This document shows, one piece after another, positions 1 to 7,420 of a stretch of 64,000 bases of DNA. Position numbers and translations under genes: made by a program. The notes under the pieces are model-generated. The model saw nothing but the letters and a program-made list of their open reading frames with translations, was not told the DNA's origin and searched no databases. The stretch is taken from contig CABUHY010000004.1 in the NCBI GenBank assembly GCA_902491475.1, forward strand, positions 1-64,000, written 5' to 3'. Origin of the DNA: an uncultured Eubacteriales bacterium (GTDB lineage Bacteria > Bacillota > Clostridia > Oscillospirales > Acutalibacteraceae). Positions within the stretch are counted from its first letter, which is position 1. Every line of letters starts with the position of its first letter.

Positions 1-53
1 TCCGTTTCTATTTTATATTCCCCCTTTCTTCTTGTCAACTTTTTGACCAAGTC

Positions 54-965
54 CCCATTTTTGTAAAAAAATGACTGAGGGATTTTTACAAAATCATATA
101 AGAACAGCCTTACAATACCTCCGCCTCACATTCGTTCGGCACCTCCCTTTACACAAGGGAGGCTGAACGCACAAATTGAAAAACATATCATATACCGTAG
201 GGACAGGGCAGTGCCCTTGCGGGCGAGTGAAAAATGAATAATGAAGAATGAAAAATGAAAAATTTCGGGTGCTTCGCACGGGTTGAAATTTATATCATAT
301 CGTAGGGACAGCCTTTGCGGCTGTCCGATACAGGCTCCCTCTGACGAGGGAGCTGTCAAACGCTCTGCGTTTGACTGAGGGAGAGATAACGAAAATTTGA
401 TATTTATTGCTTTCTCTCCTTCCGACACGCCTGCGGCGTGCCACCTATTGCCCTCTTGCGGTTCCCGATTTTGTTAATGCGGCTTGGAGCGCCGCACAAA
501 ATCGACCGCTGCGCCGACAGATGCTCCCTTTATCCGCCACAGGCGGCGGTCGCATATGTTGCCCGTCAGAGGAAGGCTTGATTCTGCTGAACATTTTAAT
601 TTGATAAAAGCTGTAGGGACAGCCCTTGCGGCTGTCCGAAATCCGTAAAAGTCGGTAGCGATGCCGAGGTAGGGCGGGGGCTTGCTCCCGCCGCAAAAGT
701 CCGCACAAATTAAATGTTATAATCGAATTGAATATCATATCATACCGTAGAGGCGAACTGTGTTCGCCCGATTTTAATGTAGCAGAAATTGACGGGCGAC
801 CGCAGGTCGCCCCTACGGGTCGTGCGTTGATTTTAATTTCATATTAACCGTAAATTATGATAAAGCAACAATAATCTAACGGCGGGAGCAAGCCCCCGCC
901 CTACGCTGTCGGTGTTAATATCAAATTTTTCAAGAAGTTCCGTTCCCTCTCCGAGGGAGCCTTTT
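54..965. repeat. Intergenic mosaic of palindromic repeat modules
   Basis: The first 1.1 kb holds no convincing gene; the open frames are repeat-derived. Modules seen: an incomplete copy of the CTCCCTTT/AAAGGGAG element (54-163); a degenerate heptad run of GTGAAAA/ATGAAGA type ending in GGTGCTTCGCAC (226-279); GTAGGGACAGCC...GGCTGTCCG palindromes (196-226, 301-327, 613-638); a short GGCTCCCTC/GAGGGAGCTGTC hairpin (333-385); GTAGGGCGGGGG...CTCCCGCCG in forward (669-693) and reverse (880-904) orientation; and an inverted pair built on GGCGA...TCGCC (746-818). The same modules recur at about 6.0, 30.2, 34.1 and 38.2 kb. From about 965 to 1186 only the upstream region of the next gene is seen, without a clear promoter. 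Confidence 0.8.
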
Positions 966-1186
966 TGTTAATATGGCTTGGAGCGCCGCACAAAATCTAC
1001 CGCTGTGGATTATTTATTTTTAACAAAACAATTACCGATTAAATTATCGACAGCATTAACCTCTGTTATTTCATGCTTTTTACCATGCAAACTCTGTTGT
1101 TTACCACGAACATATTGAAACGGAAAAAACAAAGAGTTAGTATATGAATGTCAATGACACAAAGATTTGTTTTCAGGAGGAAAAGT

Positions 1187-3091
1187 ATGAAAAAGATAAA
1201 AAAGATTATTTTGTTATTGTTGTCAATTCTAATGATAATAACAGCCTTGCCACTGACCGCGGTAAATTCCTTTGCGGCAGATAAAATAACAAGCGGCGAT
1301 TATACGTATGCCGTGCTGGATAATGGCACGGCTAAAATCACAAAATATACAGGTTCTGCAACAGAACTTACAATACCGTCTGTAATTGACGGATACAGTG
1401 TAACAAGTATAGGTAATGCTGCTTTTAGATACTGCGAATCGCTTACAAGCATAACAATCCCCAACAGCGTGACATTTATAGATGTACAGGCTTTTGAGGG
1501 TTGCGCATCACTTACAAGCATAACTATACCAGACAGCGTAACGAAGATAGGCATTCATGCTTTTGAGGATTGCACATCGCTTACAAGCATAACCATACCT
1601 AACAGAGTGACGGAGATACGGGATGGTGTTTTTAGAAATTGCACATCGCTTGCAAGCATAACCATACCTAGTAGCGTGACGGGGATATGGGATGGTGCTT
1701 TTGAAAATTGCACATCACTTACAAGCATAGAAATCCCAGAAAGTGTAACATTCATCTCGAGCGATGCTTTTAGGGATTGTACATCACTCGCAAGGATAAT
1801 AATCCCAGACAGTGCAACGGGTATATATAGTGATGCTTTTGATAATACAGCATATTATAATGATGAATCTAATTGGAATAACGGAATATTCTATATCGGT
1901 AATCATTTAGTTAAAGCTAAAAGTGATATATCGGGAAGTGCAGAAATAAAACAAGGCACAAAAACAATTGAAATTTATGCTTTTCATGATTGCGCTTCGC
2001 TTACAAGCATAACTATACCAGACAGCGTAACGAAGATAGGCATTCATGCTTTTGAGGATTGCACATCGCTCACAAGTATAACAATACCAAACAGTGTAAC
2101 AAGTATAAGCGGGTATGCTTTTAAAGGTTGCATCTCGCTTGCAAGTATAAATATTCCCGACAGTATTACAGAGATAAATGTGGGAGTTTTTGAAGATTGT
2201 ACTTCACTTAAAAGCGTAATAATTCCTGACAGCGTAACAGAAATAGTGGATTGGGCTTTTTATAATTGCACATCGCTTGCAAGCGTGACAATCCCCAACA
2301 GCGTAACGTATATACATACACAGGCTTTCTGGAATTGCACATCACTTATGAGCATAACAATTCCCGAAAGTGTAACAGATATAGACGAGTGGGCGTTAGG
2401 ATATTATTATAACGCAGACGAAAATACAGTAAATAAGGTCGACGGCTTCACAATTTACGGCTTTACAGGCTCTGAAGCGGAAAAATACGCAAACGATAGC
2501 GACTTTAAGTTTGTATCAATCGGCGTAACTTACACATTGACTTTCCCTGATGTTGCAAGCGGAGAATGGTATTATAACGCGATCAAATTCAATGTGGATA
2601 AAGGCTATTTCCACGGCTATGCTAACGGTTATTTCGGACCGGGTAACAACATTCAGAGACAGGATTTTGTTGTAGTTCTTTCAAAGATTGCAGGAGCGGA
2701 CCTTTCTGCATACGCAGGACAGAATGGCGGCTTCTCCGATGTACCGAAAAACGATTATTATTCCGCTGCGGTTGCCTGGGCTAAAGACAATCACATTCTC
2801 TCGGGTTACGCAAACGGCAAATTCGGCGTCGGCGACCCGATAACAAGAGAACAGGCTTGCCTCATTTTCTACAATTACTGCAACGGATATATCAATAGTT
2901 CGTCCGTTTCGTCAACGCTTTCAAAGTATCCCGACGGTAAGAATGTGAGTGATTGGGCAAGAACAGCTGTTGCCTGGGCGGCACAGAACAATGTAGTCGG
3001 CGGTAACGGTAAACTCAATCCCGCAGGCAATGCCAACAGAGCAGAAATGGCACAGATCATTATGAATATGTCAAATAACAATATTCTGTGA
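1187..3091 (+). CDS. Secreted BspA-like leucine-rich repeat protein with C-terminal SLH domains
   Basis: A predicted 634-residue exported surface protein. The start at 1187 is chosen because AGGAGG lies 7 nt upstream and the next residues (MKKIKKIILLL...) form a signal peptide ending near SFAAD; an upstream in-frame ATG at 1148 lacks a ribosome site. After a short N-terminal segment there are twelve BspA-type (LRR_5) repeats of about 23 residues with the pattern C-x-SL-xSI-x-IP-xSVT, interrupted by a spacer around residues 220-260. The last 185 residues contain three S-layer homology motifs (FPDV, FSDV and YPDG starts), which in other Gram-positives bind secondary cell-wall polymer. Likely role: surface adhesion or host/glycan interaction; the ligand cannot be told. 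Two repeat units share 71 identical bases (1511-1581 and 2000-2070), pointing to recent internal duplication. Confidence 0.9.
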   Translation: MKKIKKIILLLLSILMIITALPLTAVNSFAADKITSGDYTYAVLDNGTAKITKYTGSATELTIPSVIDGYSVTSIGNAAFRYCESLTSITIPNSVTFIDVQAFEGCASLTSITIPDSVTKIGIHAFEDCTSLTSITIPNRVTEIRDGVFRNCTSLASITIPSSVTGIWDGAFENCTSLTSIEIPESVTFISSDAFRDCTSLARIIIPDSATGIYSDAFDNTAYYNDESNWNNGIFYIGNHLVKAKSDISGSAEIKQGTKTIEIYAFHDCASLTSITIPDSVTKIGIHAFEDCTSLTSITIPNSVTSISGYAFKGCISLASINIPDSITEINVGVFEDCTSLKSVIIPDSVTEIVDWAFYNCTSLASVTIPNSVTYIHTQAFWNCTSLMSITIPESVTDIDEWALGYYYNADENTVNKVDGFTIYGFTGSEAEKYANDSDFKFVSIGVTYTLTFPDVASGEWYYNAIKFNVDKGYFHGYANGYFGPGNNIQRQDFVVVLSKIAGADLSAYAGQNGGFSDVPKNDYYSAAVAWAKDNHILSGYANGKFGVGDPITREQACLIFYNYCNGYINSSSVSSTLSKYPDGKNVSDWARTAVAWAAQNNVVGGNGKLNPAGNANRAEMAQIIMNMSNNNIL

Positions 3092-3114
3092 TTGATATTA
3101 TTAAACAACAAACT

Positions 3115-3145
3115 CCCGCCCCGAACGGATTTCGTTCGGGGCGGG
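3115..3145 (+). terminator. Rho-independent terminator of the LRR/SLH gene
   Basis: A GC-rich stem starting CCCGCCCCGAACG pairs with CGTTCGGGGCGGG around a short loop, followed by AAATTTTAT, 24 nt past the stop codon. The trailing T run is weak, so termination may be partial. Confidence 0.75.
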
Positions 3146-3164
3146 AAATTTTATGCAGCACCAA

Positions 3165-3292
3165 GCCTCCCTTGTGTAAAGGGAGGTGTTGAGCGGAGCG
3201 AAACGGAGGGATTGTAAGATTGTTTTTATATGATTTTATAACAATCCCTCAGCCGTCATAAATGACGACAGCTCCCTTTACACAAGGGAGGC
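3165..3292. repeat. Complete copy of the 128-bp CTCCCTT/AAGGGAG palindromic element
   Basis: Begins GCCTCCCTTGTGTAAAGGGAG and ends with the complementary CTCCCTTTACACAAGGGAGGC. In between are a GTTGAGCGG-type segment, GGAGGGATTGT, and the complement AACAATCCCTC. The whole element can fold into one long hairpin, so it looks like a non-autonomous mobile repeat. Related copies: 54-163 (partial), 6045-6107 (short), 30507-30580 (partial), 34435-34567 and 38221-38344. Confidence 0.85.
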
Positions 3293-3396
3293 TATAAAAA
3301 ACGAACTCGATAACGAGTGCATTTTAATTTACCCTGTTATCTTATCAGCCCCAAGGACACATTTTTAAATTTCCGAAAAATTTTTTATAAAAACTG

Positions 3397-3425
3397 TTGA
3401 CAGATTAAAAGATGTGTGATATAGT
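3397..3425 (+). promoter_or_regulatory. Sigma-A-type promoter of the metY-cysK operon
   Basis: TTGACA at 3397-3402 and TATAGT at 3420-3425 with a 17-bp spacer, eleven of twelve consensus positions. Transcription would start near 3432, giving a leader of about 170 nt that contains a short ORF before metY. No SAM or T-box riboswitch motif was recognised in the leader. Confidence 0.85.
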
Positions 3426-3479
3426 AATTCCATACTTAACCGATAGGAAATATGTAAAACGATTTCGGAGGTAGAAAAA

Positions 3480-3551
3480 ATGAATAAATTAACAAAAATC
3501 AAAACTCAACAATGTAACTGGCGTAACAGCCGAATGTGTTGCTCTTTATAA
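3480..3551 (+). CDS. Cysteine-containing 23-residue leader peptide upstream of metY
   Basis: A 23-codon ORF begins MNKLTKIK, contains QQCNW and ends RMCCSL before tandem TAA stops. It has a strong ribosome site (GGAGGT at 3467-3472, 7 nt from ATG) and sits right behind a near-consensus promoter. Three of its 23 codons are Cys (TGT, TGT, TGC), two of them adjacent, four codons before the stop. Lying just before O-acetylhomoserine sulfhydrylase and cysteine synthase genes, it fits a ribosome-stalling sensor of charged Cys-tRNA. Its last codons are part of a 10-bp stem with the metY ribosome site. Cys-rich uORFs controlling sulfur genes are known from actinobacteria; this one shows no obvious relationship to them. 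Translation is inferred, not proven. Confidence 0.75.
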   Translation: MNKLTKIKTQQCNWRNSRMCCSL

Positions 3552-3592
3552 TAAACGCACATTCACAAAACAAAATTTATTTATAAAGAGGT
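3532..3592 (+). promoter_or_regulatory. Candidate translational attenuator: competing stems over the metY ribosome site
   Basis: CTCTTTATAA (3542-3551, last codons and stop of the leader peptide) is the exact reverse complement of TTATAAAGAG (3581-3590), which overlaps the metY Shine-Dalgarno AGAGGT (3587-3592). A second stem, GAATGTG (3532-3538) with CACATTC (3558-3564), cannot coexist with full leader translation. A ribosome stalled at the TGT-TGC pair (3537-3542) would cover the left arm of the sequestering stem and free the metY site. No terminator-like U run follows, so translational control is favoured over transcription attenuation. Confidence 0.65.
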
Positions 3593-3600
3593 AATTAAAA

Positions 3601-4887
3601 ATGAGTAAAAACTATAAATTCGAAACATTACAGCTTCATGTAGGTCAGGAACAGCCCGACCCCGCAACCGATTCAAGAGCGGTTCCGATATATGCAACAA
3701 CATCTTATGTTTTCCACAATTCCGCACATGCGGCGGCTCGCTTCGGTCTTGCGGACGCAGGTAACATTTACGGCAGACTTACAAACTCCACACAGGATGT
3801 CTTTGAAAAGAGAATAGCTGCTCTTGAGGGCGGCGTTGCGGCTCTTGCGGTTGCTTCCGGTGCGGCGGCAATCACATATACAATTCAGGCTCTTGCTCAG
3901 GCAGGCGACCACATCGTCGCACAGAAAACAATCTACGGCGGCACATACAATCTTCTCGCACACACCTTGAGCCAGTTCGGAGTCAGCACAACTTTTGTTG
4001 ACGCTCATAATCTTGAAGAGCTTGAGGGTGCGATAAAGCCCGAAACCAAGGCGGTTTATATCGAGACGCTCGGTAACCCGAACAGCGATATTCCGGATAT
4101 AGACGCAATCGCCGAAATCGCTCACAAGCACGGACTTCCGCTTGTAGTTGACAACACCTTCGGCACACCTTATTTTGTAAGACCCATTGAGCATGGTGCT
4201 GACATCGTCGTTCATTCGGCAACAAAGTTTATCGGCGGCCACGGCACAACGCTCGGCGGCGTAATCGTTGACTCGGGCAAGTTCGACTGGAAGAAGAGCG
4301 GAAAATACGCTCCCATCGCAGAACCGAACCCGAGCTATCACGGAATTTCATTTGCCGACGCAGTAGGCCCCGCAGCATTTGTAACCTATATCAGAGCGAT
4401 ACTTCTTCGTGATGAGGGCGCTACAATTTCTCCGTTTGCGGCATTCCTCCTCTTGCAGGGCACGGAAACTCTTTCGTTGAGACTTGAACGCCATGCGGAA
4501 AACACCAAGAAGGTAGTTGAATACCTTTCAAAGCATCCGCTTGTAGAAAAGGTAAACCACCCCTCGTTGCCCGACCATCCCGACCATGCGCTCTATGAAA
4601 AATACTTCCCCAACGGCGGTGCAAGCATTTTCACATTTGAGATAAAGGGCGGACAGGAAGAGGCTCACAAGTTTATAGACAGCCTCGAAATCTTCTCGCT
4701 TCTTGCAAATGTTGCCGATGTTAAATCGCTCGTTATCCATCCTGCGACCACAACTCATTCGCAGTTGACGGACGAAGAGCTTGCAGACCAGGGAATCAAA
4801 CAGAACACAATCAGACTTTCGATAGGCACAGAACACATAGACGATATTATTGCTGACCTTGAGAACGCCTTTGAAGCAATTAAGTAA
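3601..4887 (+). CDS. metY: O-acetylhomoserine sulfhydrylase (PLP-dependent)
   Basis: This 428-residue cytosolic enzyme of the Cys/Met metabolism PLP family joins O-acetylhomoserine with sulfide (or methanethiol) to give homocysteine (or methionine). The length is typical of the MetY branch, longer than cystathionine gamma-synthases. Visible motifs are the N-terminal YGRLTNSTQDVFEKR segment, the PLP-stacking SGAAAITY region, VDNTFGTPYF, and the PLP lysine in SATKFIGGHGTTLGG at about residue 208. Start ATG follows AGAGGT by 8 nt, and that site can be masked by the upstream leader stem. cysK follows after 29 nt, so the two form an operon that channels sulfide into both Cys and Met. A long open frame on the opposite strand is a shadow. 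Confidence 0.95.
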   Translation: MSKNYKFETLQLHVGQEQPDPATDSRAVPIYATTSYVFHNSAHAAARFGLADAGNIYGRLTNSTQDVFEKRIAALEGGVAALAVASGAAAITYTIQALAQAGDHIVAQKTIYGGTYNLLAHTLSQFGVSTTFVDAHNLEELEGAIKPETKAVYIETLGNPNSDIPDIDAIAEIAHKHGLPLVVDNTFGTPYFVRPIEHGADIVVHSATKFIGGHGTTLGGVIVDSGKFDWKKSGKYAPIAEPNPSYHGISFADAVGPAAFVTYIRAILLRDEGATISPFAAFLLLQGTETLSLRLERHAENTKKVVEYLSKHPLVEKVNHPSLPDHPDHALYEKYFPNGGASIFTFEIKGGQEEAHKFIDSLEIFSLLANVADVKSLVIHPATTTHSQLTDEELADQGIKQNTIRLSIGTEHIDDIIADLENAFEAIK

Positions 4888-4916
4888 TTAAAGGAACAAA
4901 AAGGAGAGTAATCATT

Positions 4917-5858
4917 ATGTCAAAAGTTTATAAAAGCTTATCCGAGCTTATCGGTAAAACACCGTTGCTTGAACTCACAAACTACGAAAAGGAAAACAAC
5001 CTTGAGGCTACAATCCTCACAAAGCTTGAATATTTCAATCCCGCAGGAAGCGTAAAGGACAGAATTGCCAAGGGCATTATCGACGACGCAGAGAAGAAAG
5101 GCCTTCTCAAAAAGGGCGGCACAATAATCGAACCCACAAGCGGTAACACCGGTATCGGCATTTCTTCGGTTGCTGCGGCAAGAGGCTACAAGGTAATCAT
5201 TGCAATGCCCGAGACCATGTCCGTTGAAAGACGCCTGCTTATGAAAGCATACGGCGCAGAGCTTGTTCTTACCGACGGCTCAAAGGGTATGAGCGGTGCT
5301 ATTGCAAAGGCAGAGGAGCTTCATAAGGAAATCCCGGGAAGCATAATTGCAGGACAGTTTGTAAACGAGGCTAACCCGAGAACTCACTACGAGACAACAG
5401 GTCCCGAAATCTATGACGACACGGACGGTAAGGTTGACATCTTCGTTGCGGGCGTCGGCACAGGCGGTACTCTTTCGGGCGTAGGTAAGTATCTTAAAGA
5501 GAAGAACCCGAATGTAAAGGTCGTTGCGGTTGAACCCGAGACTTCGCCCGTACTTTCCGAGGGTCACGGCGGACCTCATAAAATCCAGGGTATCGGCGCA
5601 GGCTTCGTTCCGAAAACCCTTGACACAAGCATCTATGACGAGATAATCAAGGTTCCCAACGAGGGCGCATTTGCTTCGAGCAGAGCGGTTACAAAGTCCG
5701 ACGGACTTCTTGTAGGTATTTCTTCGGGCGCTGCGATTTATGCGGCAACAGAGCTTGCAAAACGCCCCGAGAACAAAGGCAAGACAATAGTAGCTCTTCT
5801 TCCCGACACAGGTGAGAGATACCTCTCAACAGACCTCTTTAAGGAATACAGAGACTGA
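4917..5858 (+). CDS. cysK: Cysteine synthase A (O-acetylserine sulfhydrylase)
   Basis: A 313-residue fold-type II PLP enzyme making cysteine from O-acetylserine and sulfide. The PLP lysine lies in NPAGSVKDR (about residue 43), the substrate loop in TSGNTGIG, the phosphate-binding glycine loop in GVGTGGTLSG, and the C-terminal SSGAA motif is present. Full family length, with no truncation. It is preceded by AAGGAG 10-12 nt from the ATG and lies 29 nt after metY, so it is probably co-transcribed and shares the cysteine-rich leader. No serine acetyltransferase gene is in the window. A strong terminator follows. Confidence 0.96.
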   Translation: MSKVYKSLSELIGKTPLLELTNYEKENNLEATILTKLEYFNPAGSVKDRIAKGIIDDAEKKGLLKKGGTIIEPTSGNTGIGISSVAAARGYKVIIAMPETMSVERRLLMKAYGAELVLTDGSKGMSGAIAKAEELHKEIPGSIIAGQFVNEANPRTHYETTGPEIYDDTDGKVDIFVAGVGTGGTLSGVGKYLKEKNPNVKVVAVEPETSPVLSEGHGGPHKIQGIGAGFVPKTLDTSIYDEIIKVPNEGAFASSRAVTKSDGLLVGISSGAAIYAATELAKRPENKGKTIVALLPDTGERYLSTDLFKEYRD

Positions 5859-5891
5859 TAAACATACCCCCCAACACACTTCATAATAAAA

Positions 5892-5936
5892 GAAAACAGG
5901 CATACGGTTTCATTCATTTCCCGTGTGCCTGTTTTC
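5892..5936 (+). terminator. Terminator of the metY-cysK operon
   Basis: A 16-bp stem (GAAAACAGGCATACGG with CCGTGTGCCTGTTTTC, one G-U pair) around a 13-nt loop, followed by ATTTGTTTT. Confidence 0.9.
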
Positions 5937-5969
5937 ATTTGTTTTACAATGATTATGTTTGATATTATT

Positions 5970-6306
5970 TAGTAGGGATAGCCGTTGCGTGTCCGATACA
6001 GTGTAGGGGGCTGCTCCCGCCGCTATTTTATATCAAATTTTCGTTATCTCTCCCTCAGTCATTTTTCAGAAGAAAAATGACAGCTCCCTCGTCAGAGGGA
6101 GCCCGGTTTTATCAAATCCGAAAATTTATGCGACCGTAGGGACAGCCCTTGCGGCTGTCCGAGGTGGCATATATAACAAATTAGGACAGGGGCGAGCCCT
6201 GTCCCTACGGTAATATTCTAATCCGTGCGAAGCACCCACACTCCTTCACTCTTCACTATTACCTATTACTTTGCCCGCAAGGGCTCGCCACTGTCCCTAC
6301 GGGTTG
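5970..6306. repeat. Second intergenic repeat mosaic
   Basis: No gene is seen between cysK and the minus-strand transporter. The stretch holds a partial GTAGGG..GCTCCCGCCG unit (about 6003-6022), a short CTCCCTCAG/CTCCCTCGTCAGAGGGAGCC hairpin (6045-6107), GTAGGGACAGCC palindromes in forward (6136-6161) and reverse (6184-6209) orientation, a reverse heptad run ending at GTGCGAAGCACCCACAC (6223-6281), and a further GGGCTCGCCACTGTCCCTACG unit (to 6301). The order resembles the 0.05-1 kb cluster in inverted orientation. Confidence 0.8.
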
Positions 6307-6339
6307 TGCGTTGATTATAACTGCAATTTCATAAAAATA

Positions 6340-6360
6340 ACGGCGGCTTACTGCCGCCGT
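6340..6360 (-). terminator. Terminator of the EamA transporter gene
   Basis: ACGGCGGC/GCCGCCGT stem with a 5-nt loop; on the minus strand it is followed by TATTTTTATG, 29 nt past the transporter stop codon. Confidence 0.75.
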
Positions 6361-6389
6361 ACATTATATAGCTTTAATAAATCTCAATT

Positions 6390-7292
6390 TTAAGCGTCGT
6401 AAACTCCGAGGATGACAATACCGACTATTGCAACCGCAATGGTAAGGTAATGCTTCCAGGAAAGCTTTTCCTTAATGAATATCCTGCCCCAAACAACGGA
6501 GAGCAGGCAGTAAGCCGAGATAATGGGAGCTGCCATCGCAACATGCTCGGAGTCCGCAAGAGCGTAGATATAAGCGAACTGACCTGCTGTTTCGAAAGCT
6601 GCGCCCGCATACTTCGGAACTTCCTTTTTGGGGAAGAACTTCTGCTTTTTGATGAATTTTACATAGATGAAAGCTACAATGCCGCAGATAAGGAAAGTAA
6701 GCTCATAAGCGGTGTTTGCAACATCCTCGTCAAGGGTTTCAAGCACAAGGCTGTCCGCAAATGTTCCAAGTGCGTCAAGCAAGCAGTAGATAAGCGGAAG
6801 AACAATGGCGAGAGCCGATTTTGAATATTTGTAATTCGACTTTTCCTGACGAAGAGCACGCAGCTCGTCATCCTCGTTAGCCTCGACAAAGCCGAGAGCG
6901 ACAACCGCAATACAGACAAGCGCAACCGCAATGTACTGCGGAACGGCAAGCGTCTGACCCGTGATAAGGCAGATTACGGCAACAAGCGCACCCGAGGAGT
7001 TGCAGATAGGCGAGGAAATCGAAAGCTCGATATAACGAAGTCCGATGTATCCTATCGCCATTGAGACTATGTACAAAGCGGAAACGGGGAGATAGCGGAG
7101 CATTGCCGCGCCTGTTACCTCGACTCCCTGTACAAATATTTCAAATGCCGCATGAAGACCCATAACAACGCCTACTGCGGTAACCATTTTGTAATGACTG
7201 TACTTGTCCGACTTATCTGCGCAGCCGAGCTTTGAGAACAAATCCGAGCCGCTCCAGCAGAACAGTGCAATCAGTGAAAACCAAAACCACAT
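6390..7292 (-). CDS. EamA/DMT-family membrane transporter
   Basis: A 300-residue very hydrophobic protein with about ten predicted membrane segments, beginning MWFWFSLIALFCWSGSDLF. The WFSLIALFCWSGSDLFSKLG start and the repeated two-half organisation (second half beginning around residue 165 with a cytosolic break at DDELRALRQEK) fit the drug/metabolite transporter superfamily, EamA branch. The C-terminal half shows WGRIFIKEKLSWKHYL, a typical EamA E-K-L motif. The substrate cannot be told. It is the only gene between the repeat cluster and the GH2 gene and has its own terminator. Its neighbour upstream on the same strand, the beta-galactosidase, also has a terminator, so the two are probably separate transcripts. 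Confidence 0.85.
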   Translation of the reverse strand: MWFWFSLIALFCWSGSDLFSKLGCADKSDKYSHYKMVTAVGVVMGLHAAFEIFVQGVEVTGAAMLRYLPVSALYIVSMAIGYIGLRYIELSISSPICNSSGALVAVICLITGQTLAVPQYIAVALVCIAVVALGFVEANEDDELRALRQEKSNYKYSKSALAIVLPLIYCLLDALGTFADSLVLETLDEDVANTAYELTFLICGIVAFIYVKFIKKQKFFPKKEVPKYAGAAFETAGQFAYIYALADSEHVAMAAPIISAYCLLSVVWGRIFIKEKLSWKHYLTIAVAIVGIVILGVYDA

Positions 7293-7363
7293 AATTTTCT
7301 AAAAACCTTTCTTTACATAATGCCGTATAATTCTACAATAAGATACCCGTAAAGTCAATAAAA

Positions 7364-7405
7364 AAAGCGGATACAAATTGCCTGTACGAGGCTTGTATCC
7401 GCTTT
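7364..7405 (-). terminator. Terminator of the beta-galactosidase gene
   Basis: AAAGCGGATACAA pairs perfectly with TTGTATCCGCTTT (13 bp); on the minus strand the stem is followed by a T run. It lies 16 nt past the GH2 stop codon. Confidence 0.9.
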
Positions 7406-7420
7406 ATGCGTTATTTACAG

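Noticed and set aside
407..738. Overlapping short frames at the left end
   Set aside because: Same reason: they read through palindromic repeats in both strands.
1400..2400. Regularly spaced repeats suggestive of a CRISPR array
   Set aside because: The period of about 69 bp is in frame and encodes 23-residue leucine-rich repeats; there are no unique spacers and no cas genes.
3426..3600. SAM or T-box riboswitch ahead of metY
   Set aside because: No SAM-I core or T-box sequence is visible; the leader instead contains a short ORF and simple stems.
3673..4341. 222-codon minus-strand frame inside metY
   Set aside because: Antisense shadow of a well-supported PLP enzyme; Cys/Arg-rich product with no domain.
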